In this document: positions 24,294 through 36,330 of the stretch, in pieces
Numbering within the stretch: position 1 is the first letter of the stretch
Layout: every line of letters starts with the position of its first letter
Program-made: the position numbers and the translations under genes
Source: Pelobates cultripes
Taxonomy: Eukaryota > Chordata > Amphibia > Anura > Pelobatidae
Assembly: GCA_933207985.1 (NCBI GenBank)
Contig: OW240921.1
Span: 118,626,796-118,690,795 of the forward strand
Direction of reading: 5' to 3'
Length of the DNA: 64,000 nt
Notes under the pieces: generated by a model
The model's input: only the letters and a program-made list of their open reading frames with translations
Told to the model about the DNA's origin: nothing
Database searches by the model: none

Positions 24294-25727
24294 TTGAAAG
24301 GAACACTCTAGGCCAGGAACACAAACATGCATTTAGTTACACAGTTACATAGGCTGAAAAGAGCTATGTGTCCATCCAGTTCAGCCTTTGTTTTTTTGCT
24401 GTTGATCCAAAATTCAATTTTGCAACAATCTAGGAAACAAATTCCATCTTGACCCCAGAATGGCAGTCAGATTTATCCTGGGATAAAGTTGAAAAATTAT
24501 AAAGTTGAAAAATTATATCATTGAAAATTCTGTTTTTGCAAGTATGCATCTATTTGCTGTTTAAACATCTGTAGAGACTCTAATAAAACCACTTCTTCAG
24601 GAAGAGAATTCCATATCCTGATTGTTCTTACGGTAAAAAAAAACCCTTTCCTTTGCCTTAGACGAAATCTTCTTTCTTCCAATCTAAACGCATGATCTCA
24701 TGTCCTATATATAGCCTATTTGTGAATAGGTCTCCACACAATGGTTTGTATTGGTCCTGGATATATTTGTATATCGTTATCATATCCTCTCTGAGGCAAC
24801 GTTTTTCTAAAAGAGGTTTAAATTTGTTAACCTTTCTTCATAGCTAAAATATTCCATTCTTCTTATTAATCTTGTAGCCCGCCTCTGCACTTTTTCTAGT
24901 GCCATAATATCCTTTTTTAGAACAGGTGCCCATAATTGCACAGCATATTCAAGATGTGGTCTTACCAGCGATTTATAAAGAGGCAAAATGATATTATCTT
25001 CTCATCCCGAGAATTAATGCTTTTTTTATGCATGACAATACTGTATTGACCTTAGCCACTGCTGATTGACATTGCACATTGTTGCATAGTTTGTTGTCTG
25101 TAACAATTCCCAAATTCTTCTTGTGTGTTGTTATCTATAATTTGCTTCAATTTAGGGTATAAGTTGCTTGTACATTCTTTATGCTGAAGTGCATAACTTT
25201 GCATTTTTCTACATTAAATTTCATCTGCCATTTGAATGTCCAGTCCCCCAGTCTATCTAAATCCCTCTGCAGCAACATATTCCTGGCCCTATAGTGTTAA
25301 AAACACCATTATTTATTTACTTTAGTCTGCTGCTGGTTCTGCCCCTGATCTGCCTGCTTGGCTGACATCAGATTGGTGCTTTGAACCAGTCACAATGCGT
25401 TTACATAGGAAAGCATTGCATTGGCTGAGCTTGTCAAGGAGGCAGATCAGGGGCAAAGCCAACACAAGCCACGCACAGCTCTGGCCAATTTGCATCTCCC
25501 CATAGGGATAAATTGAATCAGTGCATCTCTATGAGAAGAGCTCAGTGTCTGCATGCAGAGGGTGGAGACACTGAATGGCATGTGCAGCACTGCCCCAGGA
25601 ATCACTTCTAGTAGCTATCTGAGGAGTGGCCAATGGAGTTATTACGAGGCTGTTATGTAAACACTGGGACGAAGGGACTGATTGGACTCACCAGAACAAA
25701 TACAATAAGCTGTAGTTGTTCCTTTAA
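24294..25727. mobile_element. palindromic MITE interrupted by a CR1-type LINE
   Basis: The left part, aaaggaacactctaggccag ending in caaacatgcatt (to 24333), and the part resuming at 25277 with attcctggccctatagtgtt, are halves of one inverted repeat: the reverse of the second reads aacactatagggccaggaat. The right end reversed reads ttaaaggaacaactac, agreeing with the left end ttgaaaggaacactct. Removing 24334-25276 restores a compact palindromic head. TTAA-like ends suggest a piggyBac/Kolobok-type element; that is an inference. Confidence 0.65.
24334..25276 (-). pseudogene. 5'-truncated CR1-type LINE (RT C-terminus and 3' tail)
   Basis: Reversed from 25276, the frame opens LQRDLDRLGDWTFKWQ and KFNVEKCKVMHF, then with shifts and stops shows LGIVTDNK, a segment corresponding to the conserved Arg-Pro-His-Leu-Glu region, [13 protein letters not shown] (approximate, read across frames) and VRTIRIWNSLPEEVV. 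These are blocks downstream of the catalytic core in CR1-group reverse transcriptases. The 3' end reads aaggctgaactggatgga and ends in a gtaact short repeat. It is truncated at its 5' end, as most LINE copies are, and cannot encode an active protein. Confidence 0.75.
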
Positions 25728-28700
25728 CATCTCTCTGATATTATTTGTTCTTTTATTGGGCTACCCGTTCCATCAAGGGGTGGAATGGGACTCCTCAGAG
25801 ATATTTAGCAATGGAGATCTATTTCCACCATAAGACTCAATATCTCCAGACTCCTTCAACATTAGTCAGAAATGACTTAAGTTAATTATTGGGGTTTATA
25901 ATCTACATATTTACTAAATATTCAAAATGGCACTACTGACGCGCTCTTTTAATCACACCTTTATTTATACTTTGACAACCTCATTCATGTTTTCTTTCTA
26001 TGATGCAATTTTAAACAACGTTTCCAAAAGAGAAATAATATTTTTATGTAGCCCGGCAGTTTTTCAACGTGCAGGCGGCCATCTTGTAATCACGTCACAA
26101 CTTTTAACCCCTCATTGAAAGTTACTGACAAATTCAGTGTATAGTCCAGGTATGTGATATCAGCAGCCAATCAGCATTTGTGTTGAGCAGTTCCCAGCAT
26201 TCCACAGTGTGGTTAAAACAATTGCTCATCAAACTCTTTGATTATCCGATCGGCTTATGAAAAGTTTGCAAAAAAGGTTTCCTGCACTTTTCATAAGAAA
26301 TAGCTGAACAGACTTAAAAATAAGCAACAGGTATTTGCAAAGTGCTTTGTGAAGGTGTACAGACAATTTTTGATGACTGTGCAACTTGAAATAATGTATT
26401 TCGATTTCAGCATGATCCACATCCAATGAAGTATTTGGCTCAGTTCATATCTTAAGGCGTAAAACAAATTATATTCTCTGCGTCGCAGTAACTTTTTCAC
26501 TGCAAAGAACATTTTTCAAGAATTGAAATCACAAGGATCAAAACCTGAAATAAAATACCTAGATGTGATTATATTTTAATTGAAGTAAAATCCAAGAACT
26601 ATATGTTCGTTTTTTATAAGAAAAAAGGGACAAAACTATCTTGTGATATCAAGAACACAGGAGAATGTGAAGACCGACTCCCAAACGGCACAAAATCTTG
26701 CAAGTACGATCTAACGGCGAACGCTCTAAATGTTTAACCTCAAAGTGGCATTTGTTCTTTTAAATATTCTTTCAAACTCGATACTGTAATAGCATTTGCC
26801 AGTTCTGTAATCCCCTGTGTAATAGCAGCACTTGGTCTTTTAAACATAATTCCATCTTGGTTCCGAGTCTCCATTCTTTTATATCATTCATTGTTCCGCG
26901 TTCTATGGGTTTTCGCTCATTGTCCTGTACAGGCAGCTATGAAAGGGTTGAATATTTAAATCCAAGTTATTAAAATACTCGCCTGCGTATAAGTTGTTTT
27001 TTTTCTCTCCCGAGAAACTGAATTCATCCTATATTTTTTTTTCTTTTGTGGCATGTTCAGAGCCACAAAAGAAATATGAAAAATGTAATGATATATGCTA
27101 ACTGCGTATAAAAGCTTTCAATTTCATCTTATTCTCTTGGTTCAATAGAGCCACCATAGTGCATTTGGAGCCTCAAAGCATTGTGGGAAAGCTGGGTTTT
27201 CACTTCATTTGCAGCAGGTTATCAGCTGCAGAGTGCATTTTTAATTATCTATTTGCGGTGGCCGCAGGGATTATGGAGTTGGCTGTTTGGGAACAGATAC
27301 ATATAAGTAAATAGTTCTGTTAAATCTCTTGCCGCTTCAGTGAGAAAACAGGAGTCTTAGCCTGCCGGGATGAGAAACCCATCGAAAAAAAAAAAGCAGG
27401 ATGGTTTTCAATAAAATGTAATTCTAATAGGCAGCAGCTTGAAAAGTGGAAGGGAGATAAACAGCCCGACTGGTAGGGGAGGGAACGCATCTACAAAAAT
27501 ATATAATACGTGTTCCATCTCGAATAGCTCAAAACAAGGAATCCTTCAAACCTATTTAATGAGTTGGATGACTTCTCTAGGACGTCGTAAACATGTTTTG
27601 GGCTTAAAAACACCAAATTGCATAAAACCGCAAGGAATTGGTTTAAAAATATAGTAAGTCTGAAATATATATTCCAAGCACGACGGGTAAAACCAGTTTA
27701 TCACGAGTCTGCTAGATAGCAACATTTTGGTCCAATAGGATGTTCGTCAACTAGCTGCCGATCTTTCCGAATTGATATTGACTTATAGATAAATGTTTAA
27801 GTGGATATAATGCGCCGGTGTGTTCAGAATACGCATTTCACGGTTAATCCTACTCCGTGTACACTCACGTTGTTTACAGAGCCGCGTCTAGCAGTTAGAG
27901 TGTTATTGATTTCTACGTTGTAACACATAAAAAAATCTGAGTGTGTTGTTTGTGCTTTTTTGCCCAATCGCAGGATAAATGTTACAAGTGAGAAAAATGA
28001 AGAGTGCAATAAAGATCATGGAGTTTATCAATGTAGTGTGAAGATTTGGCGTAAGGCTAGTGGATCCTTGTGGATAAGATTCTCACCTTCCTCCCAGCAA
28101 AACTATTCATTGCTACAAATCTGACATCGCTGCCATGATTGATTGGGGTTTATTCGCTAAACAGAGACTGCTGGTGCAATAACACTGGCCAAACGACAGA
28201 GTTTTTGATTCGTCCGAGTTCCGTTGGATTTGAACTTAAATCTGAATAAAAAAAGACTTAAAGAATTGATACAGAAAAATTCTTCGACTCAACTACAGCC
28301 ACGGCTTGGCTGAATTAGCCTTACATTTTAGTGTTCACTACCATTTAGAGTTTGGTGAATAATAAAAAAAAATATAAAGATGTTATAAAAGAAATATTAT
28401 ACAATTTGTATTAAAATCATTTATCTCGCAAGTTTTACATGTCAGAACTGTATATTTTCACAGCTGTTTTTAAGATATAAATTTAAGACATTTTACGGCA
28501 TGCTGGGGGTGTGTATGCCGTCTCCGTCTTGTTATGATGTGTTTTGTCAAATAAATTAAAATGATAAAGAAACACATTAATTTCAGCCTTTTACAATAAG
28601 ATTGGATGGATTTCCCGTGCAAGGATTGGCTTTGTTATATTATACTCAGTACTATGGGAGTATCTGCCTTATCATGGATAGATTTATATGGCCATTAATG

Positions 28701-29556
28701 GTTTCAATCAATAGGTTATTAATGGTAGTTCTTAAGATATTGGGTGTTGTCTCATTAAGTAAAATTGTCTCTTTACCATTAATGTACACAGCTTCAGGGC
28801 CTGCGCCTCTCCTTCTCACTCTCCAATCGTGATGTTTGCATATTGAAAAGGCGACAGAATAGATGAATGTTGGGATATAAGTGACCTCTAAATATATTTG
28901 TAGTCTTTTCCTAGTTGTAAAGCTACAACAAACAGGACAAAATGGCAGAGAGGCTACCTTTTAATATTATTGATATTGAGTCAATGCCTTGCACAGCGAC
29001 ACCAGAGTCTCATTCTTACATTATTGTAGCTGTTTGAAGTATCTACATAACGAACACCCATACGAGGGATATTAAACATTAATAGTGTAAAAATAGCCAT
29101 CCAATTGCCCTAAAGATTGTGCTAGTCACAGCGCTGGTGATTGTGATAATCAGAACACTGATGTAAGTGATATTAAACAGACCTCAGGTATAATAACATC
29201 CACACAATGGCACTGGTTGTTGTGTTAATCGTAGCGCAGGTGACTGCAATTATCAAGGCTCTGATGATTAAACTAACAATTTTTGGGAATTCAAAGTAAA
29301 TTTGAAATTTAAGCCAAGGTAGTGTCACTGGATGCACAGCTGACTTCTAAAAGTGGAGATAATTTCTCCACTTTTAATTCTTTTCACTACGAACTGAAAT
29401 TTGTCCAAATTTGGGCCGATCAGGTGATCATCTGAAATCCTGAACTCAGAGCAAAAATGTATCTGAATCCTGAACCAAAGAAATCGCTCAACGCTTATTT
29501 AATTTGTGATTCCGAATTCCAACTAACTGATTTTATTTACAGATCAAGTAAATACA
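25728..29556. other. long low-repeat intronic stretch
   Basis: No mobile element, array or exon recognised over 3.8 kb, which is unusual for this window. Segment 27060-27300 has balanced composition and TAAT/ATTA motifs and looks like conserved non-coding sequence, but conservation cannot be seen from one genome. Confidence 0.4.
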
Positions 29557-29915
29557 GGTAAATATGATAAGATTTAAACATGATTCCATTGGTCCTTATA
29601 ATACCGGTAAATATAATGAAATTTAAACATTATCCCATTGGTCCTTATAATAAAGGTAAATATGATAATATTTAAACATGATCCCATTGGTCCTTATAAT
29701 GCATGTAAATATAATGAAATTTAAACATTATCCCATTGGTCCTTATAATACAGGTAAATATGCTAGGATTTAAACATGATTCCATTGGTCCTTATAATAC
29801 CGGTAAATATGATACTATTTAAACATGATCCCATTGGTCCCTATAATACAGGAAAATATAATGAAATTTAAACATGATCCCATTGGTCCTTATAATACAG
29901 GTAAATATGATTAGA
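29557..29915. repeat. 49-bp minisatellite, about 7 copies, dimeric pattern
   Basis: The unit contains ggtaaatatgataagattta, then aacatgattccattgg and tccttataata. Early copies alternate between gataagattt...catgat and aatgaaattt...cattat forms, giving a 98-bp dimer. Confidence 0.92.
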
Positions 29916-30478
29916 TTTTCACATTATGGTAAATCCAGATAAACTAATCAGTTGATTGACATTCCCCCCAATAAATCCCGCACAGTCAGAATACGAGCCT
30001 TGGACTTTTTCCTGGCAAGTTTGAGAAGGAAGGTAACTTTAATTAGTGGGTCAGAATGAAGCAAAACAAGCCCTTGCGATTGCACACCACGTGTATTAAT
30101 TAATAGGCAATAATTAGCAGCTTTCTCATTGCCTCTCTGGGATACAATTTGTGCTGATGTCGAAGGAGATAAGAGATTCTGCTGTAACTCAGAGAGCAAT
30201 GGCGACTGATCGTTAAATCGCTGCATGTTCAGAGATAAAACTTGGATATCTTTTACAAGAAAGCAATTTCTCTTTTCTCCCGGAGAATATTGTTTTAAGG
30301 CTTAGTCTTTGTTGCTTGGCTAACTCTTGGTTCTGGTCACAGGGCAATGCTAAGCTCTAGATAATGCAGGTATAAGGACTGGAGATTTACTCTGAGCCAC
30401 ACAGGTCCCTGTACTAAAGCGCTGGAGCTTTGGCCTTGAGCTTCAATTAATAAGACCACAGCTGCTTTGAATGCTGAC
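29916..30478. other. intronic sequence downstream of a KIRREL3 exon
   Basis: Unique sequence next to the donor site; no repeat or RNA gene recognised. Confidence 0.5.
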
Positions 30479-30636
30479 CTTGGAATATGTTGCTCCATTT
30501 AGGACCTCGCCATTCCTCATCCAGATAATGGTCGCTGCCGGCTTTGCATTGTCTGCATGACACGTTAGATTTAGTGGATCCCCTGCTCGGAGGCTAATTA
30601 TAGGACCACCAATAATTACAGGATCATCTGGCGGAA
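30479..30636 (-). CDS. KIRREL3: KIRREL3 coding exon, N-terminal half of Ig domain 2 (partial gene)
   Basis: This 158-bp exon on the minus strand supplies two bases of a split Val codon and 52 full codons, from [10 protein letters not shown] to NGATYSK. It contains the first Ig-fold cysteine ([13 protein letters not shown]) and the core tryptophan (ATIIWMRNG), so it is the first half of Ig domain 2 of KIRREL3, an extracellular adhesion domain. VPP marks the linker from Ig domain 1. The acceptor is tttgttttcgcag before 30636. The donor after AAG is gtcagc (30478-30473), weaker than consensus. The exon enters in phase 1 and ends in phase 0, and joins 145-295 to give the family's NGATYSK-TLLRDGK run. 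The exon for Ig domain 1 should lie beyond 64000; I see no trace of it in this window. Confidence 0.95.
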
Positions 30637-30774
30637 CTGCGAAAACAAACACAGAGCAAAAGAGTTTGCGTTACTACATAGAAATTCACATTAACCTTTA
30701 TCTAAGATTTGTTTCAACATAAACATTCTCTGAATATCACAACGGGCAAGAACACGGAATCCTGGTGTTAGTCA

Positions 30775-33700
30775 TAGTGCCTCTCTATTAACACTCAGTG
30801 CCTCTCTCTATTAACACTCAGTGTCTCTCTCTATTCACACCCAGTGTCTCTCTATTCACACCGAGTGCCTCTCTATTCACATCCAGTGCCTCTCTATTAA
30901 CACTCAGTGCCTCTCTATTCACACCCAGTGCCTCTCTCTATTCACACCCAGCGCCTCTCTATTCACACCCAGTGCCTCTCTATTAACACTCAGTGCCTCT
31001 CTATTCACACCCAGCGCCTCTCTATTCACACCCAGTGTCTCTCTATTAACACTCAGTGCCTCTCTCTATTCACACCCAGCGCCTCTCTATTCACACCCAG
31101 TGTCTCTCTATTAACACTCAGTGCCTCTCTCTATTCACACCCAGCACCTCTCTATTCACACCCAGTGCCTCTCTATTAACACTCAGTGCCTCTCTATTCA
31201 CACCCAGCGCCTCTCTATTAACACTCAGTGCCTCTCTCTATTCACACCCAGCCTCTATTCACAATCTTGAGTGCCTCTATTAACACTCAGTGCCTCTCTA
31301 TTCACAACACCCAGCCTTGCCCATACTCCATGTCTCTATTGCTCAGTGCTCTCTCTCTATTCACACCCAGCGCCTTCTCTATTCACACCCAGTGCCTCTC
31401 TATTAACACTCAGTGCCTCTCTATTCACACCTAGTGTCTCTATCTACACCCAGTGTCTCTATTAACACTCAGTGCCTCTCTATTAACACTCCCCACAGTG
31501 CCTCTCTCTATTCACACACCTAGCTTCTCTATTCACACCTAGTGCCTCTCTATTAACACTCAGTGCCTCTATTCTACACCCAGCCTCTATTAACACTCAG
31601 TGCCTTCTATTCACACTCCAGCTTCTCGCCCACACACCCAGTGTCTCTATTCACACCCAGCGCCTCTCTATTCACACCCAGTGTCTCTCTATTAACACTC
31701 AGTGCCTCTCTCTATTCACACCCAGCACCTCTCTATTCACACCCAGTGCCTCTCTATTAACACTCAGTGCCTCTCTATTCACACCCAGCGCCTCTCTATT
31801 AACACTCAGTGCCTCTCTCTACACCCAGTGTCTCATTCATACACCTGTACCTCCCCTATTCCTGCCAATTCCCAGCTTGTTCACACCCAGTGTTCTCTAT
31901 TCACACCAGGTACCCCATTCACATCCAGTGCCTGTCTATTCACACCCAGTACCTGCCACACTTCCAGTGCCTCTTTGTTATTCACACCCAGTACCTCTAT
32001 TCACACCTAGGCGCCTCTATATTCCACACTCCAGTGCTCTCTATTTTACCCCAGTGCTTCTATCTTCACACCCAGTGTCTCTATTCACACCAGTGCCTCT
32101 CTGTCTGGCCACCTGTCTCTCTCTATTCACACCCAGTGTCTCTATTCACACCCAGCTTATTCACACCCAGTGTCTCTCTATTCACACCCAGCGCTTTTCT
32201 ATTCATTCCCAGTTCCTCTCTATTCACACCCAGTGCCTCTCTATTCACACCCAGTGTCTCTCTATTCACACCCAGCGCTTCTCTATTCACACCCAGCGCT
32301 TCTATATTCACACCCAGTGCCTCTCTATTCACACCCAGCGCTTCACTATTCACACTCAGTGCCTCTCTATTCACACCCAGTGTCTCTCTATTCACACCCA
32401 GTGCCTCTCTATTCACACCCAGTGTCTCTCTATTCACACCCAGCGCTTCTCTATTCACACCCAGCGCTTCTCTATTCACACCCAGTGTCTCTCTATTCAC
32501 ACCCAGCGCTTCTCTATTCACACCCAGTGTCTCTCTATTCACACCCAGTGCCTCTCTATTCACACCCAGTTTCTCTCTATTCACACCCAGCGCTTCTCTA
32601 TTCACACCCAGCGCTTCTATATTCACACCCAGTGCCTCTCTATTCACACCCAGTGTCTCTATTCACACCCAGTGCCTCTCTATCTTCACACCTGTGCTTC
32701 TTCTATTCACACCCAGCGCTTATTCACACCCAGCGCCTATATTCACAATTCCAGTGCCTTCTATTCACACCTAGCGCTTACTCATCTACACTCAGTGCCT
32801 CTCTATTCGGCTACAAATTCCAGTGCTCTCTTATTCATTCACACCCAGTGCCTCTCTATTCACACCCAGTGTCTCTCTATTCACACCCAGTACCTGTCTA
32901 TTCACACCCAGCGCTTCTCTATTCACACCCAGTGCCTCTCTATTCACACCCAGTGTCTCTCTATTCACACTCAGTGCCTCTCTATTCACACCCAGTGTTC
33001 TCTATTCACACCCAGTGCCTCTCTATTCACACCCAGTGTCTCTCTATTCACACTCAGTGCCTCTCTATTCACACCCAGTGTCTCTCTATTCACACCCAGT
33101 GCCTCTCTATTCACACCCAGTATCTCTCTATTCACACCCAGTGTCTCTCTATTCACACCCAGCGCTTTTCTATTCATTCCCAGTTCCTCTCTATTCACAC
33201 CCAGTGCCTCTCTATTCACACCCAGTGTCTCTCTATTCACACCCAGCGCTTCTCTATTCACACCCAGCGCTTCTATATTCACACCCAGTGCCTCTCTATT
33301 CACACCCAGCGCTTCACTATTCACACTCAGTGCCTCTCTATTCACACCCAGTGTCTCTCTATTCACACCCAGTGCCTCTCTATTCACACCCAGTGTCTCT
33401 CTATTCACACCCAGTACCTGTCTATTCACACCCAGCGCTTCTCTATTCACACCCAGTGCCTCTCTATTCACACCCAGTGTCTCTCTATTCACACCCAGTG
33501 CCTGTCTATTCACACCCAGTGTCTCTCTATTCACACCCAGTACCTCTCTATTCACACCCAGCGCTTCTCTATTCATTCCCAGTTCCTCTCTATTCACACC
33601 CAGTGTCTCTCTATTCACACCCAGTGCCTGTCTATTCACACCCAGTGTCTCTCTATTCACACCCAGCGCTTCACTATTCACACCCAGTGTCTCTCTATTC

Positions 33701-34100
33701 ACACCCAGTGTCTCTCTATTCACACCCAGCGCTTCTCTATTCACACCCAGCGCTTCTATATTCACACCCAGTAACTCTCTATTCACACCCAGTGTCTCTC
33801 TATTCACACTCCGTGTCTGTCTATTCACACCCAGTGCCTGTCTATTCACACTCAGTGTCTGTCTATTCACACTCAGTGCCTGTCTATTCACACCCAGTGG
33901 CTGTCTATTCACACTCAGTGCCTGTCTATTCACACTCCATGTCTATCTATTCACACTCCGTGTCTGTCTATTCACACCCAGTGTCTGTCTATTCACACTC
34001 AGTGTCTGTCTATTCACACTCAGTGACTGTCTATTCACACTCAGTGTCTGTCTATTCACACTCAGTGTCTGTCTATTCACACTCAGTGACTGTCTACTGG
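30775..34100. repeat. 21-bp minisatellite, about 150 copies
   Basis: The unit is tctctattcacacccagtg plus a variable cc/tc; some copies are 23 bp, and the first part mixes attaacactcag and attcacacccag forms. The last part (33810-34100) has a ctgtctattcacactcagtg form. A block at 32171-32446 recurs at 33142-33417 (offset 971 bp). Two stretches, about 31220-32165 and 32690-32850, are full of small indels. As 21 is a multiple of three, frames of up to 747 residues stay open on both strands; they are not proteins. The array ends 139 bp from the acceptor of the exon at 30636. Confidence 0.95.
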
Positions 34101-36111
34101 CTGAATTGAAAATTTTTTGATACTTGTCTAAAAATGTAAATGGTCAAAAAGAATAGAACTCCAAAATTGGACAATTCTTTTGTGAAATAACTGGCTCAGA
34201 CATTAAACGTGTGTAATCTTCTCAGAGCTAATTACACTCTTTGTCGCGGTAGAATGTTTTTAATGGGAGGTTATGTTGACAGAACTATTTTGGTGCATAT
34301 CTCCAAAGTAGAGCAGTCGCCATGAAAATCCCGCTCCAGCTAATGGTTTCGCTTTTAGCAGTCTGTTGCAGAATGACTTTATAAAACAATTCTCTTTATA
34401 CATAATTCCCGATATGTAGCCTTTTTCTCTAGGAGTTGTTAATTTATTTAAGACTTCTAACTCCACGTCAACCTGCCACAGGAGTTTTATTCCCATCTTA
34501 TAGAACGCATATCTTGCCCAGCGCCCAGTGAACAAGGGGACGCACTGCAAGCCCAGGCATGGACTCAAGATAAACACACTCAGTAAAGACTACATGAGGC
34601 CAACTAGGATTTGGGGGTAATTGTCAAGATATATAATAGAATTTCACTGTGTCTAAACACAAAACCAGTTTTTATTCTTCTAAAATTCTGAGAAGATTGG
34701 CATAAAGGATGAAAAAATAAACACAGCCTCAATTCACTCCACCTCAGGAGACACATCTACACTTACAGCGATTCATAATGTGTAGCTATTGTCCTAATCA
34801 TGTTCTGTAAATGCAGATAAGAAAATGAATATGAATTTAATCTCAGCGACATACATTCAGCGCCCAATGCTTTTACAGCCAGATGAAGTGCTGTCTGCTG
34901 TGAAGAGACATGAGAGCATGTCGAACCTTTCTTTAAATCCCATCTTCACCACTCGCTGAGCCTACTTACTCTTCTGGGGCCCTCAACGAAGTAATGTTTT
35001 ACCAGACTTCGAGCTGGTGCTAATTATGATCGAGGAACTGAGTAATGAGCAATGCTGTGTCCTGTCTCTAGTAATCAAATATTACACAAGGAAAATGTAA
35101 TAATACATTTAATTTCATAACAATTTGAGAATTAGTGGGAATTAAAGAAATCATTGCTTTTCAAAGTATAAAGACCAATAAACTATGTTTCTTTTATAGT
35201 TACACATGAAGCAAATAGGAGAGAAATTTAATTAACAGAACTACCGTATTTTAAAATTTTGCTGCAGCAGAAATACGGGGAGAATCGATGTGTTTATCAC
35301 CTGATATATTTTTTACAACAGTTCAAAACAATATTCCAGACATATTTTTATTGTTTCCATCTAAGTAAACTATTTCTGAGTAAACTGTAATTAGCACATG
35401 GCAATATGTTTTCCTGAGGAGAGGTGACCTGATACTGATTGTAAGCTCTTGGGCCAAGATCCCACGATATAATGTGCCAATTTGCATCTAATTGTTAAAC
35501 TAAGACCTAAATTTAATACTTTTTGGATACGCTTTCCAAATTATTTAATTTTTTGGATAAAGTATTTAAATGATTGAATATTTTGAAATAATATTGTGAT
35601 ATTTTTTATATATTTTTTCGTGTATGACATGTTTTTTGATACTTTCACATTCTGAAAAAAATATATATATTAACAGTTTATCCCAAAATATTAAAATCGA
35701 GGCCCAAGTTGAATTATACTATCACTCGCTGTTTCCGGCGTTAGAGGCTAATTTATTCCATAAAAGGAAATGATAAAACATTATAACAAAAACAGTGATG
35801 TCAGCAGCCAATTAGAAGACAGGATTTACTCAGTTGATTAGCCTATTGTAGCTCTTTGTGACGCGTGGACAATAAACGGTGCTTAAACAACTTGATGATA
35901 GAGACTGTCCAAGGTTCTCACAGCCTTGATAAGATAACATGTTGGTTGGATCTAAAATCCATCAGGAAAAGAGAGCATGCCAAATATGGCCACCCATTTT
36001 CCTCTTACCCGAGGATGTCTTTAGAGGGTCCTTGGGAAACGTTTGTTTTCAAAGACAATTTTGATTGCGCAAGTGCCGATATACATGTATATATGTATCC
36101 TGTGCACATAT
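34101..36111. other. intronic sequence, nothing recognised
   Basis: AT-rich, repeat-poor. attgtaagctcttgggccaa near 35440 is faintly L2-like but too short to call. No exon seen. Confidence 0.45.
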
Positions 36112-36330
36112 CGCTGGTGAGATAGCTCACTGAGCTAATGCATCATCAGTAGACTCTGTTCAACCCTTGGTTCGCAGTTTCGAATCCTGGCAGGGTTGAC
36201 TCAGCCCTTCATCCTTCTGAGGTAGATAAAATGAGTACCATTAAATTGGGTACTAGTAACAACCGCTGGATGTTGGGCAAAGGTAACATCCCCAGGACGT
36301 ACCTGAAAACCAAAGTAATTTCTTTGGTTA
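36112..36330 (+). mobile_element. tRNA-derived SINE
   Basis: The first ~80 bp resemble a tRNA gene: an A-box-like gatagctcactgagctaat and a B-box region ggttcgcagtttcgaatcc (36169-36187). The body follows with cagcccttcatccttctgag and gtagataaaatgagtacc, a tail type shared by vertebrate tRNA-SINEs. The copy is old and internal changes make promoter activity unlikely. The family name is not certain. Confidence 0.7.

Larger units (their letters stand above)
296..30478 (-). other. KIRREL3: KIRREL3 intron inside Ig domain 2, 30,183 bp, phase 0
   Basis: The two flanking exons fix both ends: donor gtcagc at 30478-30473 and acceptor ending tgcag at 300-296. The intron splits the codons for SK and TLL of Ig domain 2. 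About a third of it is tandem arrays, and it holds two LTRs, an L2, a CR1, a LINE 5' remnant and two hAT-like elements. The donor departs from consensus at its third base (GTC instead of GTA or GTG). Confidence 0.88.

Noticed and set aside
30443..30652. 69-residue minus-strand frame with a start Met
   Set aside because: The Met and the tail [11 protein letters not shown] are intronic; the exon is 30479-30636.
31877..34120. 747-residue open frame (Ser/His/Phe/Thr repeats) and the 534-, 428-, 321- and 315-residue frames overlapping it
   Set aside because: All are translations of the 21-bp array. The unit is a multiple of three and free of stops, so frames stay open on both strands. There is no start context, splice signal or non-repeat domain.
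36112..36194. A functional host tRNA gene
   Set aside because: The tRNA-like part cannot be folded into a convincing cloverleaf by eye, and SINE body sequence follows directly.
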